This document shows positions 23,745 through 32,579 of a stretch of DNA of 64,000 bases, in pieces. Below the pieces are notes generated by a model. The model was not told the origin of the DNA. It saw only the letters and a list, made by a program, of their open reading frames with translations, and did no database searches. Within the stretch, counting starts at the first letter, position 1. Each line of letters begins with the position of its first letter. Source of the stretch: Frondihabitans sp. PhB188 (GTDB taxonomy: Bacteria > Actinomycetota > Actinomycetes > Actinomycetales > Microbacteriaceae). A program made the position numbers and the translations under genes. Location: the NCBI RefSeq assembly GCF_003752365.1, contig NZ_RJUO01000001.1, positions 744,001 to 808,000 of the forward strand, given 5' to 3'.

Positions 23745-24896
23745 ATGGATCTCTTCGCCCAGGAGCGTGATCGGCTCCTCCGAACCACGACCCGGTTCCT
23801 AGGAATCGCGTGCACCGTGGTGTCGCTCGTGGCGTTGAGCTACCCCGGCGTCATCGACTACCCGCGGCTCGCGCTGATCGCCCTCTGCTCCGCCGCCATG
23901 GTCGTCTTCCTCATCATGGTCGGCCGTTCCCGCAATCTGCTGTGGGTCATCCTCGGAATGGCCGCGGGGCTCGCCGCCGGCGGCGTCGCCCTGATCCCCG
24001 GCGGCATCGACGGTCCCCTCGCGACGGCGGTCATCCCGCTGGTCGGCGGCGCGGTCGCCTCGTTCGCCCTCCTGCTCTCGTCGTCCACCCGCCGCGTCGT
24101 GCTCGGGGCGGTCGCCGCCGTCCTGGTCGTCGCCGAGGTCGTCGTCGGCACCCACTCCGTCCTCTCGGTGCAGGTCGCCGCCGTCCTGCTCGGCTGGGTG
24201 CTCTGCTTCGTCGCCGGCTTCTGGATCGGCAACAGCGTCCCCCGGGCCGCCCGCCGCATCTACTCGATCGGCAACGCGCACCGCGCCGAGCGCCAGGCCA
24301 GCGAGACCGAGGCCCAGCGACGCCAGGGCGCCCGCCTTCTGCACGACACCGTGCTGGCCACCCTCACCCTCCTCGCGCACTCCGGGTTCGGCGTCACGCC
24401 CGCCGCACTGCAGGCCCAGGCCGCCGAGGACGCCCGGCTGCTCCGCCACCTCCGTCTCGGCTCGACGCCCCAGCCGCAGGCCTCCGGCGACTACAACCTC
24501 AACACGTCCGAAGAGAGCCCCCTCGGACAGACTCTCGAGTCGGTCAAGCAGCGCTTCGGCCGGATGGGCCTCGAGGTCAGCTGGCACGGCACCGGCCAGG
24601 TCCTGCTCCCCACCAACGTGCTCGACGCGTTCCTGCTCGCCCTCGCCGAGTGCCTCGAGAACGTCCGCCGGCACGCCGGGGTCGCCGAGGCGCACGTCAC
24701 GATCATCCACGACAACGAGATGGTCCGCGCCATGGTCACCGACGCCGGCGTCGGCTTCGACCTCGAGGGCGTGTCGGAAGAGCGCCTTGGCTTCAAGGAG
24801 AGCGTGGTCAACCGCCTCCGCGAGGTCGGCGGAACCGCCCGCCTCTTCTCCGCGCCGGGTGCCGGCACCACTGTCGTGCTCGAGGCACCGCGATGA
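23745..24896 (+). CDS. Sensor histidine kinase of the NarL/DesK type
   Basis: A 383-residue membrane kinase. Five or six hydrophobic segments fill residues 15-165. A linker follows, then the phospho-acceptor helix with His200 in ARLLHDTVLATLTLL, and a HATPase domain (ALAECLENVRRHAG, VTDAGVGFDLEGV, GAGTTVVLEAPR). There is no recognisable extracellular sensor domain, so it may sense through the membrane. A membrane protein gene and a LuxR-type regulator follow on the same strand. Confidence 0.9.
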   Translation: MDLFAQERDRLLRTTTRFLGIACTVVSLVALSYPGVIDYPRLALIALCSAAMVVFLIMVGRSRNLLWVILGMAAGLAAGGVALIPGGIDGPLATAVIPLVGGAVASFALLLSSSTRRVVLGAVAAVLVVAEVVVGTHSVLSVQVAAVLLGWVLCFVAGFWIGNSVPRAARRIYSIGNAHRAERQASETEAQRRQGARLLHDTVLATLTLLAHSGFGVTPAALQAQAAEDARLLRHLRLGSTPQPQASGDYNLNTSEESPLGQTLESVKQRFGRMGLEVSWHGTGQVLLPTNVLDAFLLALAECLENVRRHAGVAEAHVTIIHDNEMVRAMVTDAGVGFDLEGVSEERLGFKESVVNRLREVGGTARLFSAPGAGTTVVLEAPR

Positions 24897-24963
24897 GAAC
24901 TGAGCTTTCTTCTAACGAATGTCCGGTGACGGACGACAGTCCCTCCCGGAAGGGGGTCACCCG

Positions 24964-26220
24964 ATGAGCATCGACGAGAACACACTCGGCGTCCCCCGAC
25001 ACCGTCGCGCACCGCGGGGCCTCCCCACGTCGTCCACCGGAGCCCGCTCGCTCCGCCAGGCCCAGCAGGCCGGAGCGACCCTCGGCACCGGCTACCTCGG
25101 CATGGGCGCTGCCGCCGTCGCCGCCGTCCAGGCGATCTACGGACTCATCTTCTTCCTGGTGCACCTCTCCCAGTACCCGGTCGCCGCCCCCGCGATCGTC
25201 GCCTGGCTCATCTACCTCGCCGCCTTCATCGGCAGCGTCACCCTGGTCGCCATCCAGGGCGAGCGCCTCACCGGCCCCGTCATGGTGATCATCTGCGCGG
25301 CCCTGCTCGTCGTCGTGATCCTCGATTTCGTCGCCATCTGGAAGCTCCACAACGTGGGCGCGTACGCCACCGCCAGCGTCGCCGTCGGGTTCGGCCTCCT
25401 GCCGCTGGTCACGCTCCGTCCGGCTCGCGAGCTCGTCATCGCCACCGCCGCCCTGTTCGTCCTGCTCGTCGCCGCGGTCGTCCTGACGACGCCGATCGAC
25501 CGCATCACCTTCCCGCAGCAGGTAACGGTCGTCGCGATCGCGATCCTGCCGCCGTCGATCGCCATCTACGCCGTGCAGCGGTTCCGCCGCATGATCCAGA
25601 TCGAGCTCGACCGCGTCCTCGTCCAGTCGACGGTCACCCAACCCCGCTTCGCCGTCGGCATGCTCGCCAGCGACGAGCTGGCCCGCCTCGACCTCGCCGC
25701 CGAGAAGCTCCTCGACGGCGTCGCCATCGGCGAGATCGCTCTGCCGCTCGAGCCGCACGTGGCCTCCACGGCGTCGACGCTCGCCACCGAGCTCTGCCTG
25801 CATCTCATCGAGGGCCGCCGCGAGACCTGGCTCTACCACGCCGTCACCGAGTCGGAGTACCTCGGCCGCGCCGTCAAGCTCGCCGACCCGTCGTCGCTCG
25901 CGGGCCTCCTCACCCCCGAGCAGCGCGACGGCCTCCTGCAGGCCGTGTGGCTCCTTCTGGGAGATCGCCGCACCCGCGCCGCCGGCACGAGCATCACGCT
26001 GACGCTCGGCCCCATCCAGACTCCGACGACCATCGCGTCGATGGCGGGTCGCACCATCGAGGTGCCGATCGACGTCACGTCGACCGGCATCCGACGCAAC
26101 CGCGTCGTGCCCGCCACCTGGAACGCCCTCGAGCGAGTCGGCGACTTCCAGACCTCCACCCACCAGGGCAGTCTGCGGCTCGCCATCCGCTGTTCGGTCG
26201 AGAACCCCGCAGACGCCTAA
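24964..26220 (+). CDS. Unknown membrane protein encoded between kinase and response regulator
   Basis: A 418-residue product from ATG 24964 (ribosome site GGAAGGGGG). A basic ~40-residue N-terminus is followed by six or seven hydrophobic segments to about residue 205, then a cytoplasmic region of about 210 residues (from RFRRMIQIELDRVLVQ) with mixed helix and strand character. That last part has features reminiscent of a histidine kinase that has lost its active site: a helical pair, then ATELCLHLIEGRRETWLYHAV, but no His box, N box or G box. It could be an accessory sensor for the neighbouring two-component system. No family is recognised. Confidence 0.7.
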   Translation: MSIDENTLGVPRHRRAPRGLPTSSTGARSLRQAQQAGATLGTGYLGMGAAAVAAVQAIYGLIFFLVHLSQYPVAAPAIVAWLIYLAAFIGSVTLVAIQGERLTGPVMVIICAALLVVVILDFVAIWKLHNVGAYATASVAVGFGLLPLVTLRPARELVIATAALFVLLVAAVVLTTPIDRITFPQQVTVVAIAILPPSIAIYAVQRFRRMIQIELDRVLVQSTVTQPRFAVGMLASDELARLDLAAEKLLDGVAIGEIALPLEPHVASTASTLATELCLHLIEGRRETWLYHAVTESEYLGRAVKLADPSSLAGLLTPEQRDGLLQAVWLLLGDRRTRAAGTSITLTLGPIQTPTTIASMAGRTIEVPIDVTSTGIRRNRVVPATWNALERVGDFQTSTHQGSLRLAIRCSVENPADA

Positions 26221-26266
26221 CATAAGCCCCATCTCCGCTGTCGCCGGTCGCCTGAGCTCCTCCCAG

Positions 26267-26309
26267 CAGCGGCTCATCGAAACCCAGCGGCTCATCGAAG
26301 CTCATCGAA
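26267..26309 (+). repeat. Direct repeat just upstream of the response regulator
   Basis: CAGCGGCTCATCGAA occurs at 26267-26281 and again at 26285-26299, and a third partial unit (GCTCATCGAA) ends at 26309. The regulator's ribosome site (GAGAGAAA) and GTG start follow within 13 bases. The repeats may be a binding site, for instance for autoregulation. Confidence 0.7.
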
Positions 26310-26321
26310 AGAGAGAAACCA

Positions 26322-26999
26322 GTGCCTGACTCCGAAGGACGCATCCGCCTCGCCCTCGTCGACGATCACAAGATGCTCCTCGGCGCGCTCAGCGAGTGGA
26401 TCCGCAGCGCCGCCGACGACATCAGCATGGTGTGCGCCGTCGCCTCGTGGCCCGAGCTGCTCACGCACCCCGAGTTCCCCGTCGACGTGGTCCTGCTCGA
26501 CCTCGACCTCAAAGACAACCTGCCGATCTCGCTGAAGATCTCGACGCTGAAGACGGCGGGCGTGAAGACGGTGCTGATGAGCACGTACTCCGAGCCGAAC
26601 GTCGTGCGCGAGGCGCTGGCCGCCGGCGCGCTCGGCTACCTGGTCAAGAGCGAAGACGCCGAGATGATCGTCGAGGCGATCCGCAATGCGTCCGTCGGCG
26701 AGTCGTACATCTCGGCCGAGCTCGATCTGGCCCTCAATGCGGCCGAGGTCGGCGGAGTGCCGAAGCTCTCCGCCCAGGAGCGCCGCGTCATGGCCCTCTA
26801 CGGCGGTGGCGAGCCCGTCAAGGCCGTCGCCTACCAGCTCGGCATCTCCGAGGAGACCGCCAAGTCGTACCTCAAGCGCATCCGCGAGAAGTACCGCGTC
26901 GCCGGCTTCGACGTGGGCACCAAGGTCGCCCTGCGGAAGCGCGCCATCCAGGACGGCATCCTGCTCCAGACCGACGACGCCGCTCCGTCGGGCTTCTAG
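26322..26999 (+). CDS. LuxR/NarL-family response regulator
   Basis: A 225-residue DNA-binding regulator from GTG 26322. The receiver begins LALVDDHKMLLGAL; the phospho-acceptor is Asp60 in VVLLDLDLKDN; Thr/Ser and Lys switch residues are in VLMSTYSEP and LVKSEDAE. The C-terminal helix-turn-helix is KLSAQERRVMALYGGGEPVK, then LGISEETAKSYLKRIREKY, close to NarL but with AKSY in place of the common VKTH. Likely partner of the kinase at 23745-24896. Confidence 0.92.
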   Translation: MPDSEGRIRLALVDDHKMLLGALSEWIRSAADDISMVCAVASWPELLTHPEFPVDVVLLDLDLKDNLPISLKISTLKTAGVKTVLMSTYSEPNVVREALAAGALGYLVKSEDAEMIVEAIRNASVGESYISAELDLALNAAEVGGVPKLSAQERRVMALYGGGEPVKAVAYQLGISEETAKSYLKRIREKYRVAGFDVGTKVALRKRAIQDGILLQTDDAAPSGF

Positions 27000-27006
27000 C
27001 CGCGTC

Positions 27007-27058
27007 GCCGAGAGTGCAGCAGTGGTCGGGTTCGCCCGGCCGCTCCTGCGCTCTCGGC
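27007..27058 (+). terminator. Long hairpin after the response regulator
   Basis: About 24 paired positions close a TTCG loop: outer GCCGAGAG/CTCTCGGC, then GCAG/CTGC, AGTGG/CCGCT and GTCGGG/CCCGGC with a few wobbles. It starts eight bases after the regulator stop. A short GTTAA follows in place of a T-run. Strong enough to stop both strands. Confidence 0.75.
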
Positions 27059-27127
27059 CGTTAACCCCCCGGGCGCAGGAACTGCCCGCCCGCCGCCCGC
27101 TCCGCCGACCCGGCGCGCCCTCGCCGC

Positions 27128-27240
27128 ACCGGCACAGCCCCGCCTGACCGGCACGGCTCCGCCTGACCGGCACAGCCCCCCGCCGACTCGGCACGGCCCC
27201 GCCGTCGCGCACGAGGGAACGTCCCGATACGGCGGGGCCT
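27128..27240. repeat. Short GC-rich tandem repeats (CCGGCACRGCCCCGCCTGA type)
   Basis: Roughly four units of 17-20 bases, for example CCGGCACAGCCCCGCCTGA and CCGGCACGGCTCCGCCTGA, end at the convergent MFS gene. Related words (GCCCCGCCGA) occur in the hairpin at 2.87 kb and in the larger repeat array at 49.4 kb. No coding function. Confidence 0.7.
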
Positions 27241-27264
27241 AGCCCCGCGCTGGACGCCCCAGGC

Positions 27265-28539
27265 TCAGAGCCCGCCGATCGGGATCGGCTGCGTCTCCGG
27301 CGTCGGGCCCGTCAGCGCCTTGCGCGCCCTGCCGTGCCGCTCGGTCGCGAAGCTCACCGTCACGAGGATCAGGCCCAGCACGGCGAGTCCCAGCCCCACC
27401 CACGCCGGAGCCCCGGCCCCGAGCCCGGCGGCGATGACGACGCCACCCAGGTACGCGCCGAGCGAGTTGCCGAGGTTGAACGCGGAGTGGTTGAGCGCCG
27501 CCGCGATCACCTGCGAGTCGCCGGCGACCTCCATCAGGCGGGTCTGGATGGCCGGGCTGATCACCGAGCTCGTGAGCCCGAGCGTGAAGGCGAAGACGAA
27601 GATGCCGACCAGGTGGTGCGACGTCACGGCGTAGCCGACGAGCGAGAGCATCAGGCCGGCGAAGCCGATGTAGATCGTGCGCCGGAGGTTCTTGTCGGCA
27701 CCCCAGCCGCCGAGCAGGTTGCCGATCGTCATGCCCACGCCGACCCCGACGAGCACGAGCGGCACGACCGACTCGGGCTGATGGGCGCCCTCGGTCACGG
27801 CCGTCGCCACGTAGCTGTAGACGGCGAAGAAGCCGCCGAAGCCGATCGCCCCGACGCCCATGACGAGCCAGAGCTGCGGCTGCCGGAACGCGCTCAGCTC
27901 GCGCCTGATCGACGCCCCGTGCGGCGCCGGCGTCTTCGGCAGCGCCAGTGCCACCGCGAGGAAGGTCAAGGCGAACAGCGCCGCGACGACGGCGTAGGCG
28001 GCGCGCCACCCGGCTGCCTGGCCGAGCGCCGTGATGAGAGGCACGCCGACGATGTTCGAGATCGTGAGGCCGGCGAGGACGAACGCGACGCCCTTGCCGC
28101 GGTTGCCCGGCCCCATCAGCTCGGCGGCCGCCAGCGACGCGATGCCGAAGTAGGCGCCGTGCGGCAACCCGGCGGCGAACCTGGCGAGCACAACCAGCCC
28201 GAAGCTCGGCAGCACCGCCGACGCGACCGTGCCGACGACGAACGCCGTGAGCAGGATGAGCAGGAGCTTCTTGCGCGGCATATGCGACGTCGTGGCGGCG
28301 ATCGTCGGGGCGCCGACGACCACGCCGAGCGCGTAGGCGCTGATCAGGATTCCGGCCTGCGCCGTCGCGTTGTCGACCGACGCCTGGTACACGGTCGGCA
28401 GGAGGTCGCGCGCGATGTTCGGCAGCAGCCCCATCGCGACGAACTCCGTCGACCCGATCGAGAACCCGCCCAGCGCCAGAGAGATCAGGGCGATCCGCCG
28501 ACGGCGCGACGAGATCGTGGGCGTGGTGATCTGGGACAC
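27265..28539 (-). CDS. MFS transporter, AraJ/sugar-efflux-like
   Basis: A 424-residue, 12-helix major facilitator. It begins ISLALGGFSIGSTEFVAMGLLP, the signature of the AraJ/YdhP drug and sugar exporter group (DHA1). PHGAYFGIASLAAAELM and GGWGADKNLRR (motif A of the second half) follow. Substrate unknown. A conserved Glu in the first helix (STEFV) is the likely proton site. No regulator is adjacent. Confidence 0.9.
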   Translation of the reverse strand: MSQITTPTISSRRRRIALISLALGGFSIGSTEFVAMGLLPNIARDLLPTVYQASVDNATAQAGILISAYALGVVVGAPTIAATTSHMPRKKLLLILLTAFVVGTVASAVLPSFGLVVLARFAAGLPHGAYFGIASLAAAELMGPGNRGKGVAFVLAGLTISNIVGVPLITALGQAAGWRAAYAVVAALFALTFLAVALALPKTPAPHGASIRRELSAFRQPQLWLVMGVGAIGFGGFFAVYSYVATAVTEGAHQPESVVPLVLVGVGVGMTIGNLLGGWGADKNLRRTIYIGFAGLMLSLVGYAVTSHHLVGIFVFAFTLGLTSSVISPAIQTRLMEVAGDSQVIAAALNHSAFNLGNSLGAYLGGVVIAAGLGAGAPAWVGLGLAVLGLILVTVSFATERHGRARKALTGPTPETQPIPIGGL

Positions 28540-28694
28540 GAGCGACTGCCGTTTCTACGAGAAGAGAGGTGACGGCTCTTCGTCGAGTCGCAGGATGGAG
28601 CAGGTGAGGCTCCCCTGCAATCGTAGGGCCGCCCCATGCCGACGCGGGTCACGCCCACGCCGGTCGGGGCAGCCCGCAAGCCTCAGCGGGCACG

Positions 28695-29027
28695 TCAGAG
28701 CGTGTCGAGCGCCGCCTCGAGCCGTTCGACCTTGCCGTCGAGCTCGCCGGTGTGCCCCGGGCGGATGTCGGCCTTCAGCACGAGCGACACCCGGCGCCCG
28801 AACGGCGCCACGGCCTCGGTGGCGGCCTTGACCACGGCCATCACTTCGTCCCACTCCCCCTCGATCTCGGTGAACATCGACGACGTGCGGTTGGGCAGCC
28901 CCGAGTCGCGCACGACCTTCACGGCGGCGGCCACGGCGCTGTGCACCGAGTCGGGCTGGGAGCCCGACGAGGGCGCGCCAGACGAGGCGGAGCCACCGGA
29001 CGGGGAGACACTGAATGCGACGATCAT
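28695..29027 (-). CDS. Thiamine-binding protein, MTH1187/YkoF-like family (DUF77)
   Basis: A 110-residue ferredoxin-like protein that starts MIVAFSVSPSG and includes the family pattern HSAVAAAVKVVRDSGLPNRT followed by SSMFTEIEGEWDEVMAVVKA. Members bind thiamine or thiamine-like ligands. There is a Ser/Gly-rich insertion after residue 10 (SASSGAPSSGS) that is not typical. Its ATG overlaps the stop of the GT87 gene upstream (ATGA), so the two are co-translated although no functional link is known. Confidence 0.8.
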   Translation of the reverse strand: MIVAFSVSPSGGSASSGAPSSGSQPDSVHSAVAAAVKVVRDSGLPNRTSSMFTEIEGEWDEVMAVVKAATEAVAPFGRRVSLVLKADIRPGHTGELDGKVERLEAALDTL

Positions 29028-30274
29028 GCGTCCATCCTGGCACCGACCCCCGACACCGGCGCTCGACCCGGCACCACGCCCGACGGCACGGCGCGCCCGG
29101 CCAGCCAGATCCGCCGCAGGGCATCCGCGAGGAGCACGACGAGCAGCAGGTTCCGCAGCGTGATCACGACCACCATCCACGGCAGCGCGAAGACCAGCGC
29201 GTCGTACTGCCACGGGTAGACGACCTGGGTCAGCGCCGCGACGACCACCGTCAGGATCGCCGGCCGCAGGAACTCGCGCCCCACCACCACGAGCCCCAGC
29301 AGCACGGGCGCCGCCAGCCACGTCTCGTACTGCGGCGAGCCGACCTTGTTGGTCACGATGAACGCCGTCGCCAGCGCGAGCGAGAGCGGCGCCAGCAGGC
29401 GGGCGGGATCGGCGCCACGACGAGCGGCCACGAGACCGAGCCCGGCGACGCCGGCCAGCACGACGACCATCAGCGGCGTCATGAGGGCGGCCGCGAGGGA
29501 GGTGCCCGTTCCTGCGACCTGGTAGGTGATGATCTCGTGGTCGAAGTAGGTGCGCACGCCGGGCACCCCCGAGGCCTCGAGCCACAGCCAGATCGTCGTG
29601 ACGGGCGCCTCGAGCTGCAGGCCGCGGCCGGTCTGCTTGCCGACGAAGCCGAGGATTCCGGTGGCGGTCCCGCCGGCGAGGAGGGCCGCGAGCACCACGA
29701 CGACGCTGGTGGCGGCCGCCGAGATGAGCACGACGAGACGGCGGCGACCGGCGATCAGGACGGCTGCGACGAGGCCGAACGGCCAGACCTTGATCCAGGT
29801 GGCGAGGGCGAGCAGGGCGCTCGCCACGGCCGGACGCCGGGCCGCGATCAGGAGCGCGACGATGGCGAGCGGAACGGTGATGCTGTCGATGCGGCCGACG
29901 GCGATCGGGCCGAGCGCGACCAGGAACACGAGCCACCATGCGCCGGCTGCCGGCGAGCGCCGGGCGACGACCGCGAGAGCGACCGCATCGAGCGCCGCCA
30001 CGAGGACGAGCCAGGTGCCCGAGTAGTGAGCGAAGCCGAATGAGGCCGACAGCAGCATCGGCGCCAGCGCGGCAGGCGGATAGACCCAGGCGACGTCGAG
30101 CCCCACCCAGCCGAGGCCGCGCGCGCCGTCGAGCGTCCAGTCGCGGTAGACGGTGGTCACGTCGTTGAGTGGCGTGTGCGGACCGTTCAGGACGGTGTAC
30201 GAGAGCCAGAGGTGGACGGCGACGAAGCCGATCCACAGGGCCGCGAGGCCGAGGGGAGAGCGGTGTCGGGCCAT
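29024..30274 (-). CDS. GT87-type polyprenol-phosphate mannosyltransferase-like membrane protein (DUF2029)
   Basis: A 416-residue multi-spanning protein (about 10-12 helices). The early extracytoplasmic loop DVTTVYRDWTLDGARGLGW ends in YPPAALAPML, typical of the GT87 fold in which an acidic residue after the first helix is catalytic. TWIKVWPFGLVAAVLIAGRR and NKVGSPQYETWLAAP are further family landmarks. Mycobacterial relatives add mannose to lipomannan from polyprenol-phosphate-mannose. The acceptor here is unknown, and a smaller role in cell-envelope glycosylation is inferred. Confidence 0.8.
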   Translation of the reverse strand: MARHRSPLGLAALWIGFVAVHLWLSYTVLNGPHTPLNDVTTVYRDWTLDGARGLGWVGLDVAWVYPPAALAPMLLSASFGFAHYSGTWLVLVAALDAVALAVVARRSPAAGAWWLVFLVALGPIAVGRIDSITVPLAIVALLIAARRPAVASALLALATWIKVWPFGLVAAVLIAGRRRLVVLISAAATSVVVVLAALLAGGTATGILGFVGKQTGRGLQLEAPVTTIWLWLEASGVPGVRTYFDHEIITYQVAGTGTSLAAALMTPLMVVVLAGVAGLGLVAARRGADPARLLAPLSLALATAFIVTNKVGSPQYETWLAAPVLLGLVVVGREFLRPAILTVVVAALTQVVYPWQYDALVFALPWMVVVITLRNLLLVVLLADALRRIWLAGRAVPSGVVPGRAPVSGVGARMDA

Positions 30275-30386
30275 GCCCCGAGGGTAGCGAACCGGGTCGT
30301 GCCAGCGGGCGCCCGGGAGTTTCTCAGGCCATGCCTAGGGTGACACGTCATCGTTCAGGGACACCCGACCCCCCAGAGGAGATCCC

Positions 30387-31076
30387 GTGAGAACTCGAAG
30401 CAAAGTCCTGATCGGCGTCGGCGCGGCTGTCGTCGTCGTCGCCACCGTCGCCGCGATCGCCGGCCCCGCGTTCTACCGAGACGTGATCGTGGGCGAGCCG
30501 GAGGCCGCGCCGACCGTGTCGGTGACGCCGGGGAGCTCCGACCTCGCGGGCTCCGACCTCACCGGCGCCTGGACGATCGGCTCGGGCAGCACTGCCGGCT
30601 ACCGCGTCAAGGAGGTCCTCAGGGGCACGGACGTGACGGTCGTCGGCAAGACGAGCGACGTGAGCGGCACCGTCACCTTCGACTCCGACTCGATCACGAG
30701 GGCGCAGATCACCGTCGAGGCCGGCACGATCGCCACCGACTCCGGGAGCCGCGACGAGTACTTCCGCACGTCGGCGCTCGAGACCGACATCCACCCCGAC
30801 GCCACGTTCGCGCTGACCACGCCGGTCGACACCGGCGACCTGTCGTCGGGCGAGGTCGCCACGTTCACGGCGACCGGGGCGCTCACACTGCATGGCGTCA
30901 CGAAGACCGTGTCGGTGCCGATGGAGGCCGCCCTGTCGGGCTCCGGCGCCGAGGTGAGCGGGTCGGTGCCGATCACGTTCTCGGACTACGACGTCACGGC
31001 ACCGAGCCTCGGGTTCGTCACCGTCGAGAAGACCGGGTCGGTGGAGTTCCTGCTGAAGGCGGCGCCTGCCAGCTAG
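30387..31076 (+). CDS. YceI family lipid-binding protein, membrane-anchored
   Basis: A 229-residue protein with a basic N-terminus and one hydrophobic segment (VLIGVGAAVVVVATVAAIAG), so it is exported or anchored. The lipocalin-like YceI barrel begins GAWTIGSGSTAGYRVKEVL and contains the conserved SRDEYFRTSALETDIHPDAT and GALTLHGVTKTVSVP. Family members bind isoprenoid-type lipids. GTG start with GAGGAG upstream. Its stop overlaps that of the convergent nnrD gene in the shared CTAG at 31073-31076. Confidence 0.9.
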   Translation: MRTRSKVLIGVGAAVVVVATVAAIAGPAFYRDVIVGEPEAAPTVSVTPGSSDLAGSDLTGAWTIGSGSTAGYRVKEVLRGTDVTVVGKTSDVSGTVTFDSDSITRAQITVEAGTIATDSGSRDEYFRTSALETDIHPDATFALTTPVDTGDLSSGEVATFTATGALTLHGVTKTVSVPMEAALSGSGAEVSGSVPITFSDYDVTAPSLGFVTVEKTGSVEFLLKAAPAS

Positions 31077-31894
31077 CGGCGGAGCAGCTCCGCGATCGTC
31101 GCCGGCAGCGCGTCCACCAGCCCGAGAACGGTGAGGGGTCCGCCGCCCGATGCACGCGACGCCGCCAGCCCGTGCACGACGCTGGCGGTGGCAGCCAGCC
31201 GCGCCAGCGCCGACTCGTCGGCGGCGATCTCGTCGTGGTGCGTCGCCACGAGCGCGCCGAGGATTCCGCCGAGCGCGTCGCCCGCCCCGGCCGTCGCCAG
31301 CCACGCGGGCGCGCTCGAGGCGACGAGGCGCACTCCCCCGGGCGCGGCCACGTAGGTGCGGTGCCCCTTGAGCAGGACGGTCGCGCCCCACTCGTCGGCG
31401 GTGCGCGCGGCGGCGGTCGCGGGATCGTCGCGGACCGCGTGGAGGTCCATGCCCGACGCCTTCGAGAGCTCGCGGAAGTGCGGCGTCACCACCATCGGCC
31501 CCGTGGCCTCGGCCCGGACCGCCAGCGCGCCGGCGTCGAGCACGAGCGGCAGCCCTGACGCGGTGGCCTCGGCGAATCGCGACCGGGTCAGGCCGTCGGC
31601 GGTCGACGGGTCGATGCCCGACCCGAGCAGCCACGCCTGCACGCGCCCGGCGCTGGTCACCGACTCCGGCCGGCGATGCAGGACGAAGTCCGACGCTCGC
31701 GACGGCCCGAGGTAGCGCAGCATGCCGACACCCGTGTGCAGCGCCGCCTCGACGCCGAGCACTGCGGCGCCCGGATACTGGTCCGAGCCGGTCACGACTC
31801 CGAGCACCCCCCGGCTGTACTTGTCGTCGTCGGCCTGCGGCACGGCGATCCAGTCGGCGGCGTCGGCGGGGGTCCAGTCCTGATACGGGGTCAC
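31073..31894 (-). CDS. nnrD: ADP-dependent NAD(P)H-hydrate dehydratase
   Basis: Repairs hydrated NADH/NADPH. The 273-residue form from GTG 31894 (VTPYQDWTPADAADW) is preferred, since a longer start would overlap the divergent HAD gene. Ribokinase-like CARKD fold: KYSRGVLGVVTGSDQYPGAA, LLKGHRTYVAAPGG and the catalytic Asp in TAGAGDALGGILGAL are all visible. The usual epimerase half (NnrE) is not fused, so it must be encoded elsewhere. Confidence 0.9.
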   Translation of the reverse strand: MTPYQDWTPADAADWIAVPQADDDKYSRGVLGVVTGSDQYPGAAVLGVEAALHTGVGMLRYLGPSRASDFVLHRRPESVTSAGRVQAWLLGSGIDPSTADGLTRSRFAEATASGLPLVLDAGALAVRAEATGPMVVTPHFRELSKASGMDLHAVRDDPATAAARTADEWGATVLLKGHRTYVAAPGGVRLVASSAPAWLATAGAGDALGGILGALVATHHDEIAADESALARLAATASVVHGLAASRASGGGPLTVLGLVDALPATIAELLRR

Positions 31895-31931
31895 CCGCCC
31901 ACGATAGGCGCGCCCCGCTAGCGTGGACTGC

Positions 31932-32552
31932 ATGAGCATCTCCCTCCCCGGCCGCACCGTCGTCTTCGACTACGGCGAGGTGATCTCGAAGACGCCTCAC
32001 GCGTCCGTCCGCGAGGCCATCGTCGCACTCGCCGACGTCGAGCCGGAGCCGTTCTGGGCCGCCTACGACGCCAACCGCGACTCCCTCGACTCGGGCGAGA
32101 TGTCCGTCGTCGAGTACTGGCGGGCACTCGCCCGCGCGACCGGCACGGAGTGGAGCCTGTCGCGCATCCACGAGCTCTGGGCCCTCGACTTCCCCGCCTG
32201 GATCAGCCCCGAGCCCGGCACCATCGACATCATCGAAGAGCTCCGCGACGGCGGCACGCCTGTCTGCGTGCTCTCGAACGCCGGCTTCGACTTCGGCTCG
32301 CCCCTGCGGTTCTCGCCCGTCGGCACGCTCTTCGACCGCGTCTTCGTCAGCGCCGAGATGCACGACCTCAAGCCGAGCGCGTCGATCTACCGGACCGTCC
32401 TCGACGAGCTCGGCATCACGCCCGAGCAGATGGTCTTCATCGACAACAAGGCGGTCAACATCGACGGGGCGCAGGAACTCGGCATCACCGGCCACGTGTT
32501 CACCACCCCGCCGGCCCTGCGCGAGTTCCTGGTGGCCCTCCAGGCGGAATGA
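31932..32552 (+). CDS. HAD-superfamily hydrolase
   Basis: A 206-residue phosphatase-like protein of the epoxide-hydrolase/YihX-type HAD group. Motif I is VVFDYGEVI, with the nucleophile Asp but Gly where phosphatases have the second Asp, as in other proteins of this subgroup. Motif II is VCVLSNAG, motif III Lys is in DLKPSASIY, and motif IV is MVFIDNKAVNIDGA. The substrate is not known. One copy of GCGCAGGAACT lies in its 3' part (32469-32479). Confidence 0.85.
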   Translation: MSISLPGRTVVFDYGEVISKTPHASVREAIVALADVEPEPFWAAYDANRDSLDSGEMSVVEYWRALARATGTEWSLSRIHELWALDFPAWISPEPGTIDIIEELRDGGTPVCVLSNAGFDFGSPLRFSPVGTLFDRVFVSAEMHDLKPSASIYRTVLDELGITPEQMVFIDNKAVNIDGAQELGITGHVFTTPPALREFLVALQAE

Positions 32553-32579
32553 TCCCGCGGGCGGGCGGTTGACTTCCGT

